The position numbers and the translations under genes are program-made. Shown here piece by piece: positions 1 to 10,570 of a stretch of DNA of 64,000 nt. Position 1 is the stretch's first letter, and the number at the start of each line of letters is the position of its first letter. The notes beneath the pieces were generated by a model. That model was not told the origin of the DNA, did not search any database, and saw only the letters and a program-made list of their open reading frames with translations. This stretch comes from Diplonema papillatum (lineage: Eukaryota > Euglenozoa > Diplonemea > Diplonemida > Diplonemidae), in the NCBI GenBank assembly GCA_030068145.1, contig JAPJBO010000383.1:62001-126000 (forward strand), read 5' to 3'.

Positions 1-2583
1 GGGATCCGGGAGGGAGAGGAGGCAGCAGCAGCTGCAGCAGCACCCACGACACCGTCCCAGCTCGAAAACTCCGCCGACGACGCGACCCCCACGCCTAACG
101 AACCCGCGGAAGGCGAAGTTCGGGTGCAGAGCGGCAAGCAACACGGGACCTCACCAGGGATCCAGGGGGAAGAGGACGCAGCAGCGGTAGCACCCAACAC
201 GGCACGCTCCCAGTTCGAAACAAAAGCCGCCGACGACGCCGCCCCCACGCCAAACGGAGCCGCGGAAGGCGAAGGGCAGGCCAGCCGGACCTTTGATACC
301 CGCGAAGACCTCGACGACAGCCCGAGAAGCGGGCTGCCGGACGGGAAAACGGTCAAAAAAGCCGAGAAGCAGCGCCGCGCGGTGCTCGCGCAGCAGCTCA
401 ACGAGTGGAAGAAGGCGTTCGCCGCCGAGAACGGGCGTCCGCCGTCGAAGAAGGACATCAAGCGCGACCCGGCGGTGGCGGCCTTGTTCCAAGAGTACGA
501 AGCGGCCAAGGCCGGCGCGAAAGCAGAGGCCGGCGATCCCCACGGCGTCGCGTCCGACTGCGACCAGACCTCCGCCGCCGACCGAACGCCGGAAGCCAGG
601 CCGCCCCGCGGCGAAGGCAGCGACGCCGGCGCGTCGCCCAGAAAGGCCGAGAAGCAGCGGCGGGCCGACGTGTCCCGCCGGCTCAACGAGTGGAAGCAGA
701 GTTTCGCGGCCGAAAACGGGCGGCCTCCTTCCAAAAAGGACATCAAGCAGGATCCCGAGATCTTTGCTCTGTTTCAGGAGTACGAAGCTTCCCGATCTAA
801 GGCGAAATCGGAAACCAGCGGCGTTGTGTCTGACGACGACATGGAATCCCCGATGACTAACGGTAAGGCAGAAGGGACAGCAAGAACGCCCGAGCCATCA
901 ACTAAGCCACACGAAGGAGTTGAGCTTGGCGCAACAGCAAACGGCGAACCGACCGAGAACGCCGTCAAACCCGACACCAAAAAGACCGAAAAGCAGCGGC
1001 GGGCCGACGTGTCCCGCCGGCTCAACGAGTGGAAGCAGAGTTTCGCGGCCGAAAACGGGCGGCCTCCTTCCAAAAAGGACATCAAGCAGAACCCCGAGAT
1101 CTTCGCTCTGTTCCAGGAGTACGAAGCTTCCCGATCTAAGGCGAAATCGGAAACCAGCGGCGTTGTGTCTGACGACGACATGGAATCCCCGATGGCCAAC
1201 GGTAAGGCAGAAGGGACAGCAAGAACGCCCGAGCCATCAACTAAGCCACACGAAGGAGTTGAGCTTGGCGCAACAGCGAACCGCGAACCGACCGAGAACG
1301 CCGTCAAACCCGACACCAAAAAGGCCGAGAAGCAGCGGCGGGCCGACGTGTCCCGCCGGCTCAACGAGTGGAAGCAGAATTTTGCGACCGAAAACGGGCG
1401 GCCGCCGTCGAAAAAGGACATCAAACAGGACCCCGAGATCTTCGCTCTGTTCCAGGAGTACGAAGCTTCTCGGTCGAAGGCGAAATCGGAGGCCAGCGAG
1501 GCTCACGGCGTCGTGTCTGACGACGACGCCGCATCCTTTATGACCAACCCCAAGGCAGAAGGGACAGCAACAACGCCGGAGCCATTGAGCAAACAACACG
1601 AAGGAGTTGAGCTCGACGCAACAGCAAAAGGCGAACCGACCGAGAACGCAGGGAAACCCGACACCAAGAAGGCCGAAAAGCAGCGGCGGGCCGACGTGTC
1701 CCGCCGGCTCAACGAGTGGAAGCAGAATTTTGCGACCGAAAACGGGCGGCCGCCGTCCAAAAAGGACATCAAACAGGACCCCGAGATCTTCGCTCTGTTC
1801 CAGGAGTACGAGGCTTCTCGGTCGAAGGCGAAATCGGAAACCTCCGGCGTTGTGTCTGATGACGACATGGAATCCCCGATGGCCAACGGTAAGGCAGAAG
1901 GGACAGCAACAACACCCGAGCCATCGACCAAGCCACACGAAGGAGTTGAGCTTGGCGCAACAGCAAACAGCGAACCGACCGAGAACGCTGTCAAACCCAA
2001 CACCAAAAAGACCGAGAAGCAGCGGCGGGCCGAAGTGTCCCGCCGGCTCAACGAGTGGAAGCAGAATTTTGCGACCGAAAACGGGCGGCCGCCGTCCAAA
2101 AAGGACACCAAGCAGGACCCCGAGATCTTCGCTCTGTTCCAGGAGTACGAGGCTTCTCGGTCGACGGCGAAATCGGAGACCACCGGCGTTCTGTCTGACG
2201 ACGACATGGAATCGCTTATGGCCAACGGAAAGGCAGGAGGGAGCGCACCGCCGCGCAAGCCGGGCGAAGAAGGTGGTGACACCGGTTCGGCAGCCACGGC
2301 GCAGGCGATCGATAGCGCTGCCTCCGACGACGACAGCAGCATGTCCCCGCACAGGGGGCACAGCAGCAGGGACCGGAAGAAGCACCTGGTCAAGCAGCTC
2401 AACGCTTGGAAGGCGAAGTTCTTCGACGAGAACGGCCGGCAGGCAACCGCGAAGGAGCTGAAGCGGTCGGAGGTCGCCGGCCTCTACAAGGAGTACCTCG
2501 AGGAAAAAGCGAAGGACAAGGCACTCGACGCCACCGCCAAGTCGGCCAAAGGCGAGGGCGCCGAAACTTCGGAGGCAGAGTGA
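1..2583 (+). CDS. Sld2/RecQL4-N-terminus-like tandem motif protein, 5' end outside window
   Basis: The frame is open from base 1 to the TGA at 2581-2583 (860 residues visible). The first in-frame ATG is only at 841, so the true start lies upstream of the window. Seven copies of a roughly 50-residue basic motif carry the pattern LNEWK..F..ENGRPPSKKDIK, then a DPEIFALFQEYE block. The motif Trp codons are at 406, 691, 1030, 1369, 1717, 2056 and 2407. Six copies are nearly identical; the last (2371-2520) is divergent. The pattern resembles the Sld2/DRC1 motif that yeast Sld2 and the RecQL4 N-terminus normally carry once, used in replication initiation. Acidic, Pro/Thr-rich linkers with an SDDDMES patch separate the copies. 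The first 120 bases repeat the sequence around 160-275 (Ala/Glu-rich). No helicase domain is visible. Function in replication or DNA binding is inference; the motif match is from memory. Confidence 0.75.
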   Translation, partial: GIREGEEAAAAAAAPTTPSQLENSADDATPTPNEPAEGEVRVQSGKQHGTSPGIQGEEDAAAVAPNTARSQFETKAADDAAPTPNGAAEGEGQASRTFDTREDLDDSPRSGLPDGKTVKKAEKQRRAVLAQQLNEWKKAFAAENGRPPSKKDIKRDPAVAALFQEYEAAKAGAKAEAGDPHGVASDCDQTSAADRTPEARPPRGEGSDAGASPRKAEKQRRADVSRRLNEWKQSFAAENGRPPSKKDIKQDPEIFALFQEYEASRSKAKSETSGVVSDDDMESPMTNGKAEGTARTPEPSTKPHEGVELGATANGEPTENAVKPDTKKTEKQRRADVSRRLNEWKQSFAAENGRPPSKKDIKQNPEIFALFQEYEASRSKAKSETSGVVSDDDMESPMANGKAEGTARTPEPSTKPHEGVELGATANREPTENAVKPDTKKAEKQRRADVSRRLNEWKQNFATENGRPPSKKDIKQDPEIFALFQEYEASRSKAKSEASEAHGVVSDDDAASFMTNPKAEGTATTPEPLSKQHEGVELDATAKGEPTENAGKPDTKKAEKQRRADVSRRLNEWKQNFATENGRPPSKKDIKQDPEIFALFQEYEASRSKAKSETSGVVSDDDMESPMANGKAEGTATTPEPSTKPHEGVELGATANSEPTENAVKPNTKKTEKQRRAEVSRRLNEWKQNFATENGRPPSKKDTKQDPEIFALFQEYEASRSTAKSETTGVLSDDDMESLMANGKAGGSAPPRKPGEEGGDTGSAATAQAIDSAASDDDSSMSPHRGHSSRDRKKHLVKQLNAWKAKFFDENGRQATAKELKRSEVAGLYKEYLEEKAKDKALDATAKSAKGEGAETSEAE

Positions 2584-2603
2584 TCTGAGACCCGGCTGTG
2601 TCG

Positions 2604-3262
2604 AGGGCCTGAGAATGCATCCGCTGGATACGCACACTCTCTGTCTCTCGGCATTGTAGGTCCCCAAGTTGTCCAAAACACGAAGGCACCGAAGCCTTGT
2701 AAGCAGCGTGCAGCTGTTGAGGCCTGATAATGCATCTGGAACGCAACACGCTCTGTCTCTCGGCATTGTAGGTCCCCAAGTTGCTCAAAACACGAAGGTA
2801 CCGAAGCCTTGTAAGCAGCGTGCAGCTGTTGAGGCCTGAGAATGGATCAATGCATCTGAAACGCAGCCGGATACGCACTCACGTTTCTCGGCATTGTGGG
2901 TCCCCAGTTGTCCAACACACGAAGGCACCGAAGCCTTGTAAGCAGCGTGCAGCTGTAGAGGCCTGATAATGCATCTGGAACGCATCACGCTCTGTCTCTC
3001 GGCATTGTAGGTCCCCAAGTTGCTCAAAACACGAAGGTACCGAAGCCTTGTAAGCAGCGTGCAGCTGTTGAGGCCTGAGAATGTATCAATGCATCTGAAA
3101 CGCAGCCGGATACGCACTCACGTTTCTCGGCATTGTGGGTCCCCAGTTGTCCAACACACGAAGGCACCGAAGCCTTGTAAGCAGCGTGCAGCTGTAGAGG
3201 CCTGATAATGCATCTGGAACGCATCACGCTCTGTCTCTCGGCATTGTAGGTCCCCAAGTTGA
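2604..3262. repeat. 239-bp higher-order tandem satellite
   Basis: Six variants of a roughly 118-120-bp unit, each containing CTCGGCATTGTAGGTCCCC or a close variant and GAAGCCTTGTAAGCAGCGTG. Two unit types alternate, so the array repeats with a 239-bp period: matching starts at about 2722, 2961 and 3200. It begins about 20 bases after the stop codon of the upstream gene. Short open frames here are by-products of the repeat. Confidence 0.9.
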
Positions 3263-3413
3263 TCAAAGACGGCGAAGCCTCGGCAGGCAGCATCCTCTGA
3301 CACCAGCCAAAACGGATAATATTTAGAACGAATTTCTCAGCGGCTCTCCTGCCGCACATACGAGGACAACACTGTAAGCCAAGGAACCGCTTGTTTTGTT
3401 GTTTTTTATAACA

Positions 3414-3575
3414 GGCACCTGCCTTGTAGGAAATATTCGAGGAAGTCGCAAGTTGCAGAATCTCATCGGGGGTTCGTCGTACTCATCAGCATGGCGGTGA
3501 CTCCCCCCACTAATGCGACACGAAATCCGAACATCAAAGGAGGAATTGTGCGGTACATCGGACGTGTTGCCTTGT
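3414..3575 (+). repeat. Dispersed repeat family A, divergent copy
   Basis: Carries the family landmarks GCACCTGCCTTGTAGGAAAT, a CATGGCGGTGACTCCCC segment, then ATCAAAGGAGG. Other copies are at 6987, 19262, 56898, 58738 and 61363. Confidence 0.6.
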
Positions 3576-5159
3576 TGAGCATTCCACACGGAGCACTAGT
3601 CATTGGAAAAACAGTGTAATGATTACGTCTTACAAGTGAAAATGGCTTACTAGTGCCACTGGTAAGAATGATTGGTGCACACAGGTAAGAACGACTCGTG
3701 GCACCGGTCATATGACTAGTAAGATTTATGACGAGTAGGATCACCAGTCAATGACTAGTGAATGCTATGACTCTTGCACGTTGTTGCACTCCCCCGCTCC
3801 CCATCCCCACTATATAGGTTCCCCCCGTTAGTGCGTTGTAGGTGCGAGTCGCAGTCACAAGCAAAGGCCTGCGCCCTGAGCTTTTTTAACTGACTGCTCA
3901 GACGGGGCGTTGTAGGGGCCTCCCCGAGACGGATTTTCTGGCTCCGGCTGTGTGGCGAGCTGACAAAAAAAGGCTCGCATCGCTGTCCTGTCGGCGCTGG
4001 TGTTGGTCCGCCTGACGTGTCCGTGGCTTAAATGAGCCGGCCCACCCGTGTCCATCGGAACTGCATTGAATTGCCTGCTGCTGTCTATCAGTCTGTCAGC
4101 AGCCTCCCACAGGCTACCACAGTCCATCGTCTCCTTGTTGCGTTAGTGGCTTTGACAGAGTGAGCCGATGCCTCTCATCTCACCTTTGAAACACGGCTGA
4201 GTCACGCATGCTCTTGACAGACGCTAGCGTCCGACATTTCGCACGCGCGTCGCAGTCGTTGGGTGGTATTGACAAGGGGTTTCATCGGACACTCGGATGA
4301 GCTTCGTTACTTCACTGCCGCAGGTTCCCCCCTGCCCTGGGAGGTCTGCTTGGCTGCCTTCGGTTTGCGTCTCCGTGTTGGTGTTGTTGCTTCGCTTTTG
4401 GACTCCTTCTTCGGCTTGGGACGGTCCCAACGTCCTTCTTGTTGCGTTAGTGGGGAGTCATTTGCATGCAAATGAGTACCACACTAGGCCAGCTTTTCGC
4501 TACGTGACGCCAGAAGGGTCACTTTTTCCGCGCTTCGTCGTCGTGGTGCAACCCTTGTCGGTTGCAACTGTTGTTGGAAGTTACTGACTAATTCCTAGTC
4601 CGAAAGGGAATCGGAGTCTTCGCTTTCCCATTTTCGCCGACAGGCACGCCGAGATGCGGAGGACGCGAGTCACGATCCTCTCACAGGCCACCACAGTATA
4701 GCAGTCTGTCAGCAGTTTTGCAGCAGGTGGACCGGCTCATTAAGGACCGAAACATGTCGCAGACAGGACGCGGTGCGATGTTGAGCAGATATCATGCCAA
4801 GCACGTTCTTGTGTTCCGCACTACCCCTTCCCACCTTTCCCCAGCATTTTGTCGCAGCTTTTTCTAGGGCTTCTTGTGTTGGATACCGGACGCTTCGAGC
4901 TACTGCGACAGCGCGGACAGCAACAAAAACACTGCGGATTCTGCAAGAGATGCAGTGTCTGTTTGCTTGGATGAAGCACGCTTACGCAGCCGATGGGTTC
5001 TCGTTTTCTGATAACACACGGCCGTTGTAACAACGGCAGTCAAGTTTATCCAGCTCCAGGAGACAGGGATGGAGAGTGACTCGTCCTGATGTACCCTGAT
5101 AGACAGTGTCAGGCAATGCGATGCAGTTCCAGGGGCTCGGAGTGGAGTTGGCGGCATTT
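3576..5159. other. Non-genic stretch, no gene supported
   Basis: Only short open frames without recognisable domains. 3640-3770 repeats short ACTAGT and GTAAGA-type words. 4443-4485 holds an inverted copy of the GTACTCATTTGCATG-type segment seen in family A and near 21830. Segments near 4080-4130 and 4680-4710 share CAGTCTGTCAGCAG-type words. Confidence 0.5.
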
Positions 5160-5290
5160 TTAGTAGTAGCGGTTGCATTGTAAACACGAAAGAGAACGCT
5201 GGCAGCGCGTTTCAGAGAAGATTAGCCGAGCGATCATATTCACTCGCTATCATTCACTAGCAGGCTAATCCCCACCCGGCACGTACCAAC
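5160..5290 (+). repeat. Dispersed repeat family C copy 1
   Basis: Roughly 130 bp with GCATTGTAAACACGAAAG, CTGGCAGCGCGTTT, CACTAGCAGGCTAATCC and a CGGCACGTACCAAC end. Matches 59640-59770 closely and 59800-59870 partly. Confidence 0.8.
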
Positions 5291-5539
5291 AAACCTTGCG
5301 TATCTTCTTGTCTTCTGCGTGATCAGTCGAGTTTCAACGAAGGTTGTAGCTACGCGAAGCCAGCAGCGGGGGAGCCCATCCGACCATCTGCACGGGAAGC
5401 CCTGGCTCTTTTTTGATTCGTGTACAAATTCCTCCCTCTGCCTCTCCCTTGTCTCTTCTCGGAGAGACGCAAGTATCCGGTAGTTCCGTCGTAGTATTGG
5501 TAGTGTTGGAGTAGTTGTCTGTTTCCTCTTACACGGTGG

Positions 5540-5700
5540 AGTTCAGCTTCGGAAGCTGGAGTTACAGCTGGAGTTAAAGCTGGAGTTAAAAAAGCGGGTG
5601 TCACACCATTTTTTCGGGCGTGGACCTTCACGAGTTTGGGTTGTAGCCAACCCGTTTTTCGGGTGTGTCTCGGGCACACCCTCTTTAACTCCTGCTTTTG
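5540..5700 (-). repeat. Dispersed repeat family D, inverted copy
   Basis: Repeated GAGTTAAAGCTG words and GGGTGTG-containing inverted segments match, in opposite orientation, the repeat units upstream of the two methionyl-tRNA synthetase copies (46110-46400 and 47460-47680). Confidence 0.5.
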
Positions 5701-6094
5701 AGGACCTTACCGTGTGTTTTCGTGGGGGGTTTCGGCTTGTCCGATTGTATGCATTGTGGGGACCGAAGATGTTCTCCCCTAGAAAAACGGGCAACAATCT
5801 CGGCTGGCGGGGCGTATCGGTGTTACAACACCTAAGAAGACGCGTCAAAAAGGATCCACATTTGCTGTGCCTCAGGTTCCCTGTTGGGAGTCACAATTGT
5901 GATCGACAGCAGCAGGCAATTCAATGCAGTTTCAGAAGTTAGGGGTGATCCCAAGGGCTCAATTGTTCCCCAGTAGGCTTTCTGCAGCCTGGACAACTCC
6001 CTCCTTCCTCCGTCTATAAGGGTCAAAGGGTCGTGGCATCCGACTGTCGAATGCAACGTGTTATCTGCCGATGTTTGACGTCTTTTTGGGTACC

Positions 6095-6215
6095 ACGATT
6101 GCGACAAGCATAACAAGCCCAATTTGGCGATAAAACTGTAAAAACAGCGTAACACGAGCGTGACACGCCCAATTTAGCTACCGGGTTTATGACAGCGTAA
6201 CACGAGCGTAACATG
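6095..6215 (+). repeat. Short tandem motif, AACACGAGCGT type
   Basis: GCGTAACACGAGCGT occurs twice and CGCCCAATTT-type words alternate with it. Otherwise 5700-6394 shows no gene. Confidence 0.5.
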
Positions 6216-6394
6216 CTTCAGTCGCGTGCTTTGTGTGGCTCTTTGCGGTTCTCATGATCGATCCTTTCTGCAGATGCGCCTCCAGCACAGCAGCAGTGAA
6301 TATTTGTAAATTTGTCCGTTGGCCCCGTGATGCCGGCCAAGCGAATCACCCACGCCACTTCCCAGGAAAAAGAAGAAGCAGAAAAACGCGAGTC

Positions 6395-6575
6395 GGTACG
6401 CATCTCTTCACGCTTTCGTCTGTAGTAGCGCTCGTGAATCCGCAAAATGCGGGTGGGGCACACTTCCCCTCAAACCCAGGGTTGCTTTATGCAGACTTTA
6501 TAGTCTCGTTCAGCATCTTTTCACTTTAGCCGCTGGGAAAACCACCCACGCAGTGTACCAGCGGCTCGAAGCGTG
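6395..6575 (+). repeat. Dispersed repeat family I copy 1
   Basis: Shares CACGCTTTCGTCTGTAGTAG, AAAATGCGGGTGGGGCACAC and GCCGCTGGGAAAACCACCC with 11385-11560. This copy has an extra segment of about 50 bases (6479-6530). Confidence 0.75.
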
Positions 6576-6714
6576 TCGAGAAGCCCAAGCTAAAAATACG
6601 TACATCCCATGTGGGATCGTCGGAAACACACAAAGAAACTGCGGCGCAAAAAGACCCACAGGTCCGCCCGTTGCAGTTGTGTTTCATAAGCAACGTTTCA
6701 CCGAATCTTTCGCC

Positions 6715-6785
6715 CCCCGAAGAAGACTTGATGCTAGCATCAATCATGCATGAGAGGCAGTGTTCTGCCTAAACATTAAACTAAG
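6715..6785 (+). repeat. Dispersed repeat family K copy 1
   Basis: Carries the core TTGATGCTAGCATCAA, a perfect palindrome, and then a GAGGCAGTGTTCT-type end. Related copies are at 42408 and 45640. Confidence 0.7.
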
Positions 6786-6986
6786 GTTTCCCCCCCGGGT
6801 CCCGGAAGGGCCAAGCCCGGCGAGATTAATTTGCCATCCGCCGGGACCTGGGGACGGAGGAGGGGATAGCGGGAGGGGGGTGCCCGGAATGTTAATACTC
6901 TCTCCTCCCAGTTGCACGTTTTTGTATTGCCGTCTCTTTTTCAGTCTCCACGCCGCGTGCAGACACAGAAAAAACCGCTTGGTACA

Positions 6987-7245
6987 TTTTTGTATAAGCA
7001 CCCGCTTTGTAGGAAATGCTTGAGGAGACTGCCCGTTGCGAAAGATTGCATGCCGATGACTCCCCACTATCGCAACAATATTCCAAGATCAAAGGAGGTA
7101 AATGTGCTGGAGCCGACACGAAATACAGGTAAATCTGGGTTTAGTGGCGGGCGTAAGCGTTCAACAAAAAAGACCCTTGTAGTTGTATTGTTTTCTTCCC
7201 TCTAGCCTCCTTCGAAATGAGCACAAGGCAGTCCCTCGAGTATAT
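6987..7245 (+). repeat. Dispersed repeat family A, longest copy
   Basis: Starts TTTTTGTATAAGCACCCGC, continues TAGGAAATGCTTGAGGAGAC, the internal CCGATGACTCCCCACTATCG segment, AAAGGAGGTAAATGTGCTG, then GCGTAAGCGTTCAACAAAA. The tail CTAGCCTCCTTCGAA through CCCTCGAGTAT is shared with 57040-57095. Confidence 0.85.
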
Positions 7246-7420
7246 TAGTACTAACAATCTTGCGGGCTACCCTTGAATGTATTGTGCAGGCTAAAAAGAC
7301 GTAGGCAGCGTGTTTGGGTGGTTGACCAGAATTCCTTGCTTAGGGTAGATACAAGTGGGAAAACGATCAACCGGCACGCACAAACAAAACGAAGCGCCTG
7401 TCTTTTTCTCAGCCACGTGC
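7246..7420 (+). repeat. Dispersed repeat family B copy 1
   Basis: TTAGTACTAACAATCTTGCG, TGTATTGTGCAGGCTAAAAA, ACGTAGGCAGCGTGTTTGG, CAGAATTCC, then GATCAACCGGCACGCACAAA. Other copies are at 10397, 20036 (partial), 29467 (divergent) and 52226. Confidence 0.85.
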
Positions 7421-7576
7421 AATGTGTGAGGAACCCGCCCCGAGTAGGACTTTCTGATCATGGTCATTTGTCGATTTGCCACCTGAAACCACGTCCAGGA
7501 TTTGTGTTGAGGGCAGTGCGGTCAACGAATCAGTTCCCCCGTGTGCAGAGCACGGAGCCAAGGACTGTTTCGAAGA

Positions 7577-7685
7577 AGCAAAACCTCCCACTGTTGTGAT
7601 CCGCAGGAAGCGTATCAGGTTGTTCCTCGCAGCAAAACCTCCCACTGTTGTAATCCGCAGGAAGCGTATCAAGTTCCTCGCTTAT
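7577..7685 (+). repeat. Tandem duplication, 54-bp unit
   Basis: GCAAAACCTCCCACTGTTGT and the following GATCCGCAGGAAGCGTATCA-type sequence occur twice, 54 bases apart, with two or three mismatches. 7686-8027 holds no supported gene. Confidence 0.85.
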
Positions 7686-8027
7686 GAGTGGTGCATATTC
7701 CTGACGTGTGTACTTACGGTTCACACAACAAGAATTGGCGGAATGCAAAGAGTGCAAGTGCAAGACCCTACCACCTATTCCCACGGGGAATCGTCTTGCC
7801 ATCTCCGCTGACGTCCCAGACTCGGAACCGTCTGAAGAAAGACGCCGACACTTGGCAATCGGGAGACGTAGGAACACCGGCTTCATAAGACAAGAGAACC
7901 CGTCCAGTGAGCTGAAGGCTGGAGCCCCCTGGTTCATCCAGCATACCGGTGGTTAGTTAGCCGGCTGCAAAGACCGTCTGACTTTATTTTGCAATCAAAA
8001 CAAAAAGAAGAAACACAGGAAACGCCC

Positions 8028-8173
8028 AAGAAGAAGAAGAAGAAGAAGAAGAAGAAGAAGAAGAAGAAGAAGAAGAAGAAGAAGAAGAAGAAGAAGAAGA
8101 AGAAGAAGAAGAAGAAGAAGAAGAAGAAGAAGAAGAAGAAGAAGAAGAAGAAGAAGAAGAAGAAGAAGAAGAA
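8028..8173. repeat. (AAG)n microsatellite
   Basis: About 48 uninterrupted AAG triplets. It creates a spurious poly-Lys frame on + and a poly-Leu frame on -. Confidence 0.98.
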
Positions 8174-9419
8174 AGAAAAAGAGGTTTTGCCTGGAGGCTT
8201 TTCGTGATACCCTGCAGCGCAACATTATTTTCTGCGTCACCGTTTCACCGTCATTGATCGGTTGACGATCGTGCCTCCCTTTTTCACCAGTCCCGACATC
8301 CGAGAGTGTTCTTCAGTGTACTATAAACCCTTTACGGACAGGGGACATACATCTTTATGTCGGAAAACGTCTGAAAAGGCAGAGTGAAGAAGCGTCAAGA
8401 AACAACCAGCGTTTTGTTCATTGTGTATAGAGGTGCCATTCCAATGAGCCGGATTCCCCATTGTCGAAGTCATTAGGACGAACTACTACGCCCTATGGCG
8501 TAGTTAATTCAAGTTAATTCGCGGGTATCTGCAAGAGGCCACGGGTGCCCGTCCTGGGTCACTTCATGTGTATTCATTCAGCGTCGAGGTGCGCATTTAT
8601 ATGCGCCCCTCGGTTCCCATTTTTGACCTACGAAAACAGACCGGTACGGGCTACAAGGCAACCCCTGCTCAACTTGAAGAACTCAATGCTCAACTTGTAG
8701 AACGTGGGGGGCCGAAGACTACACTCCACGAAGGAATGTACTTGGTGTCGGTCACAAACAGTCCCGGACATGGCTAGCCATAACCCATAACGAAAGCGTG
8801 CACTATATATACAACCCGTAACCACATAGCCCTTTCTTGCTCTAAGAGAACCCATTCATGAACGGTCACACGGAGACCCTAAAACCTCGGAATATCAAGC
8901 GAACTTTAACTCTGAAAACGCCCTGTTTTTTGAGTATGACCCAAGGTTTGCCTTGAAAAGTCCGTTTTCCCAAAGATTTAGCACCACTTGACTTTGCGTG
9001 GGTGATTCTGCGGAATTCTTCCTGCGCCCTTTGGTCCGCATAGGAACAGAAAAGAAGTAGGAACCCCAACCCAAGCAACTTCCGCCGGTAAAGGAACCGC
9101 GCCTCAAACTGGAGTCAACCGCCTTTTTTTATGAAGAAGCAAAAACCGAGCCAGCGAGCTTTTTGTGTGTGGGTTTTATTATCCAAACAAAAAGGGTTTT
9201 GCTCTCTCTTTTATTTTCCGCTAAAAATTTAAAGGGGGGAACCATACCACCGAAAGTCGCGATGTTGCAAAATCAGCTGAAGGAGAAGGACGAGTTGATA
9301 CAAAATCGTTATGTCTTCCTTCTTGGTTTAGCAATGCTTCTGGTGTTCCCTTCTTTGACTGGATTACATGGTTTGAACATCTAGTGCGGAAATAAAACGG
9401 AGGGCTATTCTGACTTCAC
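8174..9419. other. Non-genic stretch with two small unsupported frames
   Basis: A 69-codon frame at 8568-8777 and a 73-codon frame at 9163-9384 have no recognisable domain. The second ends in a hydrophobic stretch. Neither has splice or family support, so I do not call them genes. Confidence 0.4.
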
Positions 9420-9770
9420 GACGCACTTGTAACAGCACTTGTTATGTAGCAAGTGGTCTATCAAGTGGCACTTGTTTCACCATTTTCACGAACCAGGAAG
9501 AGTGCCAACGCTACTCTATCTATTATGTAGTCTATTGATGATAACAAACTACACATAAAAGGTGTCACGGGAGAAGCCGGCAGCCGCTGCTTAACGGCGT
9601 GCTTGCTGATCCGTGTGGTCCGTGTACTTAAAAGTTCCCAACGCTTAACGGCTTTATCACGTGGGTGGCCCTGAGATTGGTGACACCACTTTATCTTTAG
9701 CCATACTTCAACTCACTTGTCAGGTCACTTGTTATACTACAAGCGAATGTGCATAACAAGTGTGTCTTGT
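9420..9770. repeat. Palindromic region rich in CACTTGT words
   Basis: CACTTGTAAC/CACTTGTTAT words flank both sides of a core bounded by AAGGTGTCAC (about 9558) and GGTGACACCA (about 9679), which are inverted relative to each other. This suggests a small inverted-repeat element of roughly 120-350 bp. Confidence 0.4.
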
Positions 9771-10065
9771 TGCTGTCGTTGGGGAGAGGGGAGGAGGAGG
9801 GCAGGAGAAAGAAAACAACGTCTCAGAGTCGATTGCCGCTCACTGTGGTAGGGCCGTGCGCAACGTTCCTCCAGACTGGGGTTCGGCCCCGGAGGCGTTA
9901 GCATATGATCCGCAGTGATAGAATCATCAAACAACCGTTCGAAAACAGGAGCTCCTTTTTGCTGCCCCGTGTTTGCTGTCAGCCGCGTGAAGGTTTTTAG
10001 GTTAGACGAACAGTGTGCGCGCGATCAGCCGGTTTGCCGGTTGATTAATTTCGAGCCTTTTTTTT

Positions 10066-10345
10066 ACCGGCAGACTCGCACAAGTTCAGCCGATTTTCAA
10101 CAGTCTAAGTTTCGGCTATGCCGCCCATAAAGCGGAATCAGCTTGACGCACAAAGCGGGCAAGATGTGAATCAAGCTGTTGTCGCAAAAATCGTCTGACC
10201 GGCAGACTCGCACAAGTCCAGCCGATTTTCATCAGTCTATGTTTCGGCTATGCCGCCCATAAAGCGGAATCAGCTTGACGCACAAAGCGGGCAAGATGTG
10301 AATCAAGCTGTTGTCGCAAAAATCGTCTGACCGGCAGACCTTCCG
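10066..10345 (+). repeat. 132-bp tandem duplication
   Basis: The unit beginning ACCGGCAGACTCGCACAAG starts at 10066 and 10198, with a truncated third start at 10330. The copies differ at only a few bases. CAGCCGG/CCGGCTG words at 10025-10045 and 10345-10378 flank the array in inverted orientation. Confidence 0.9.
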
Positions 10346-10396
10346 AAAATCAGCCGGCTGATTATCAGCCGGTCAGTTTTTCAAGAACTTTTTTTA

Positions 10397-10570
10397 GTAC
10401 CAACAATCTTGTGGGTTGCCCTTCAATGTATTGTGCAGGCTAAAAAGACGTAGGCAGCGTGTTTTGGTGGTTGATCAGAATTCCTTACCTGAATGCACAC
10501 AGGGTAAATACAAGTGGGAAAACGATCAACCGGCACGCACACAAAACGAAGCGCCTGTCTTTTTCCGACT
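10397..10570 (+). repeat. Dispersed repeat family B copy 2
   Basis: Near-identical to 7246-7420 across CTTCAATGTATTGTGCAGGC, GTAGGCAGCGTG and AACGATCAACCGGCACGCAC, including the downstream AACGAAGCGCCTGTC. Confidence 0.85.

Noticed and set aside
774..2766. Long minus-strand frames opposite the Sld2-like gene
   Set aside because: They mirror the GC-rich repeated coding strand and have no domain of their own.
2604..3262. CRISPR-like or rDNA spacer repeat
   Set aside because: No spacers and no rRNA sequence; the whole 239-bp unit is repeated.
7989..8240. Poly-Lys (+) and poly-Leu (-) open frames
   Set aside because: They are the translation of the (AAG)n microsatellite and have no other content.
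9163..9384. Small membrane protein
   Set aside because: A short hydrophobic end alone is not enough, and there is no family or context support.
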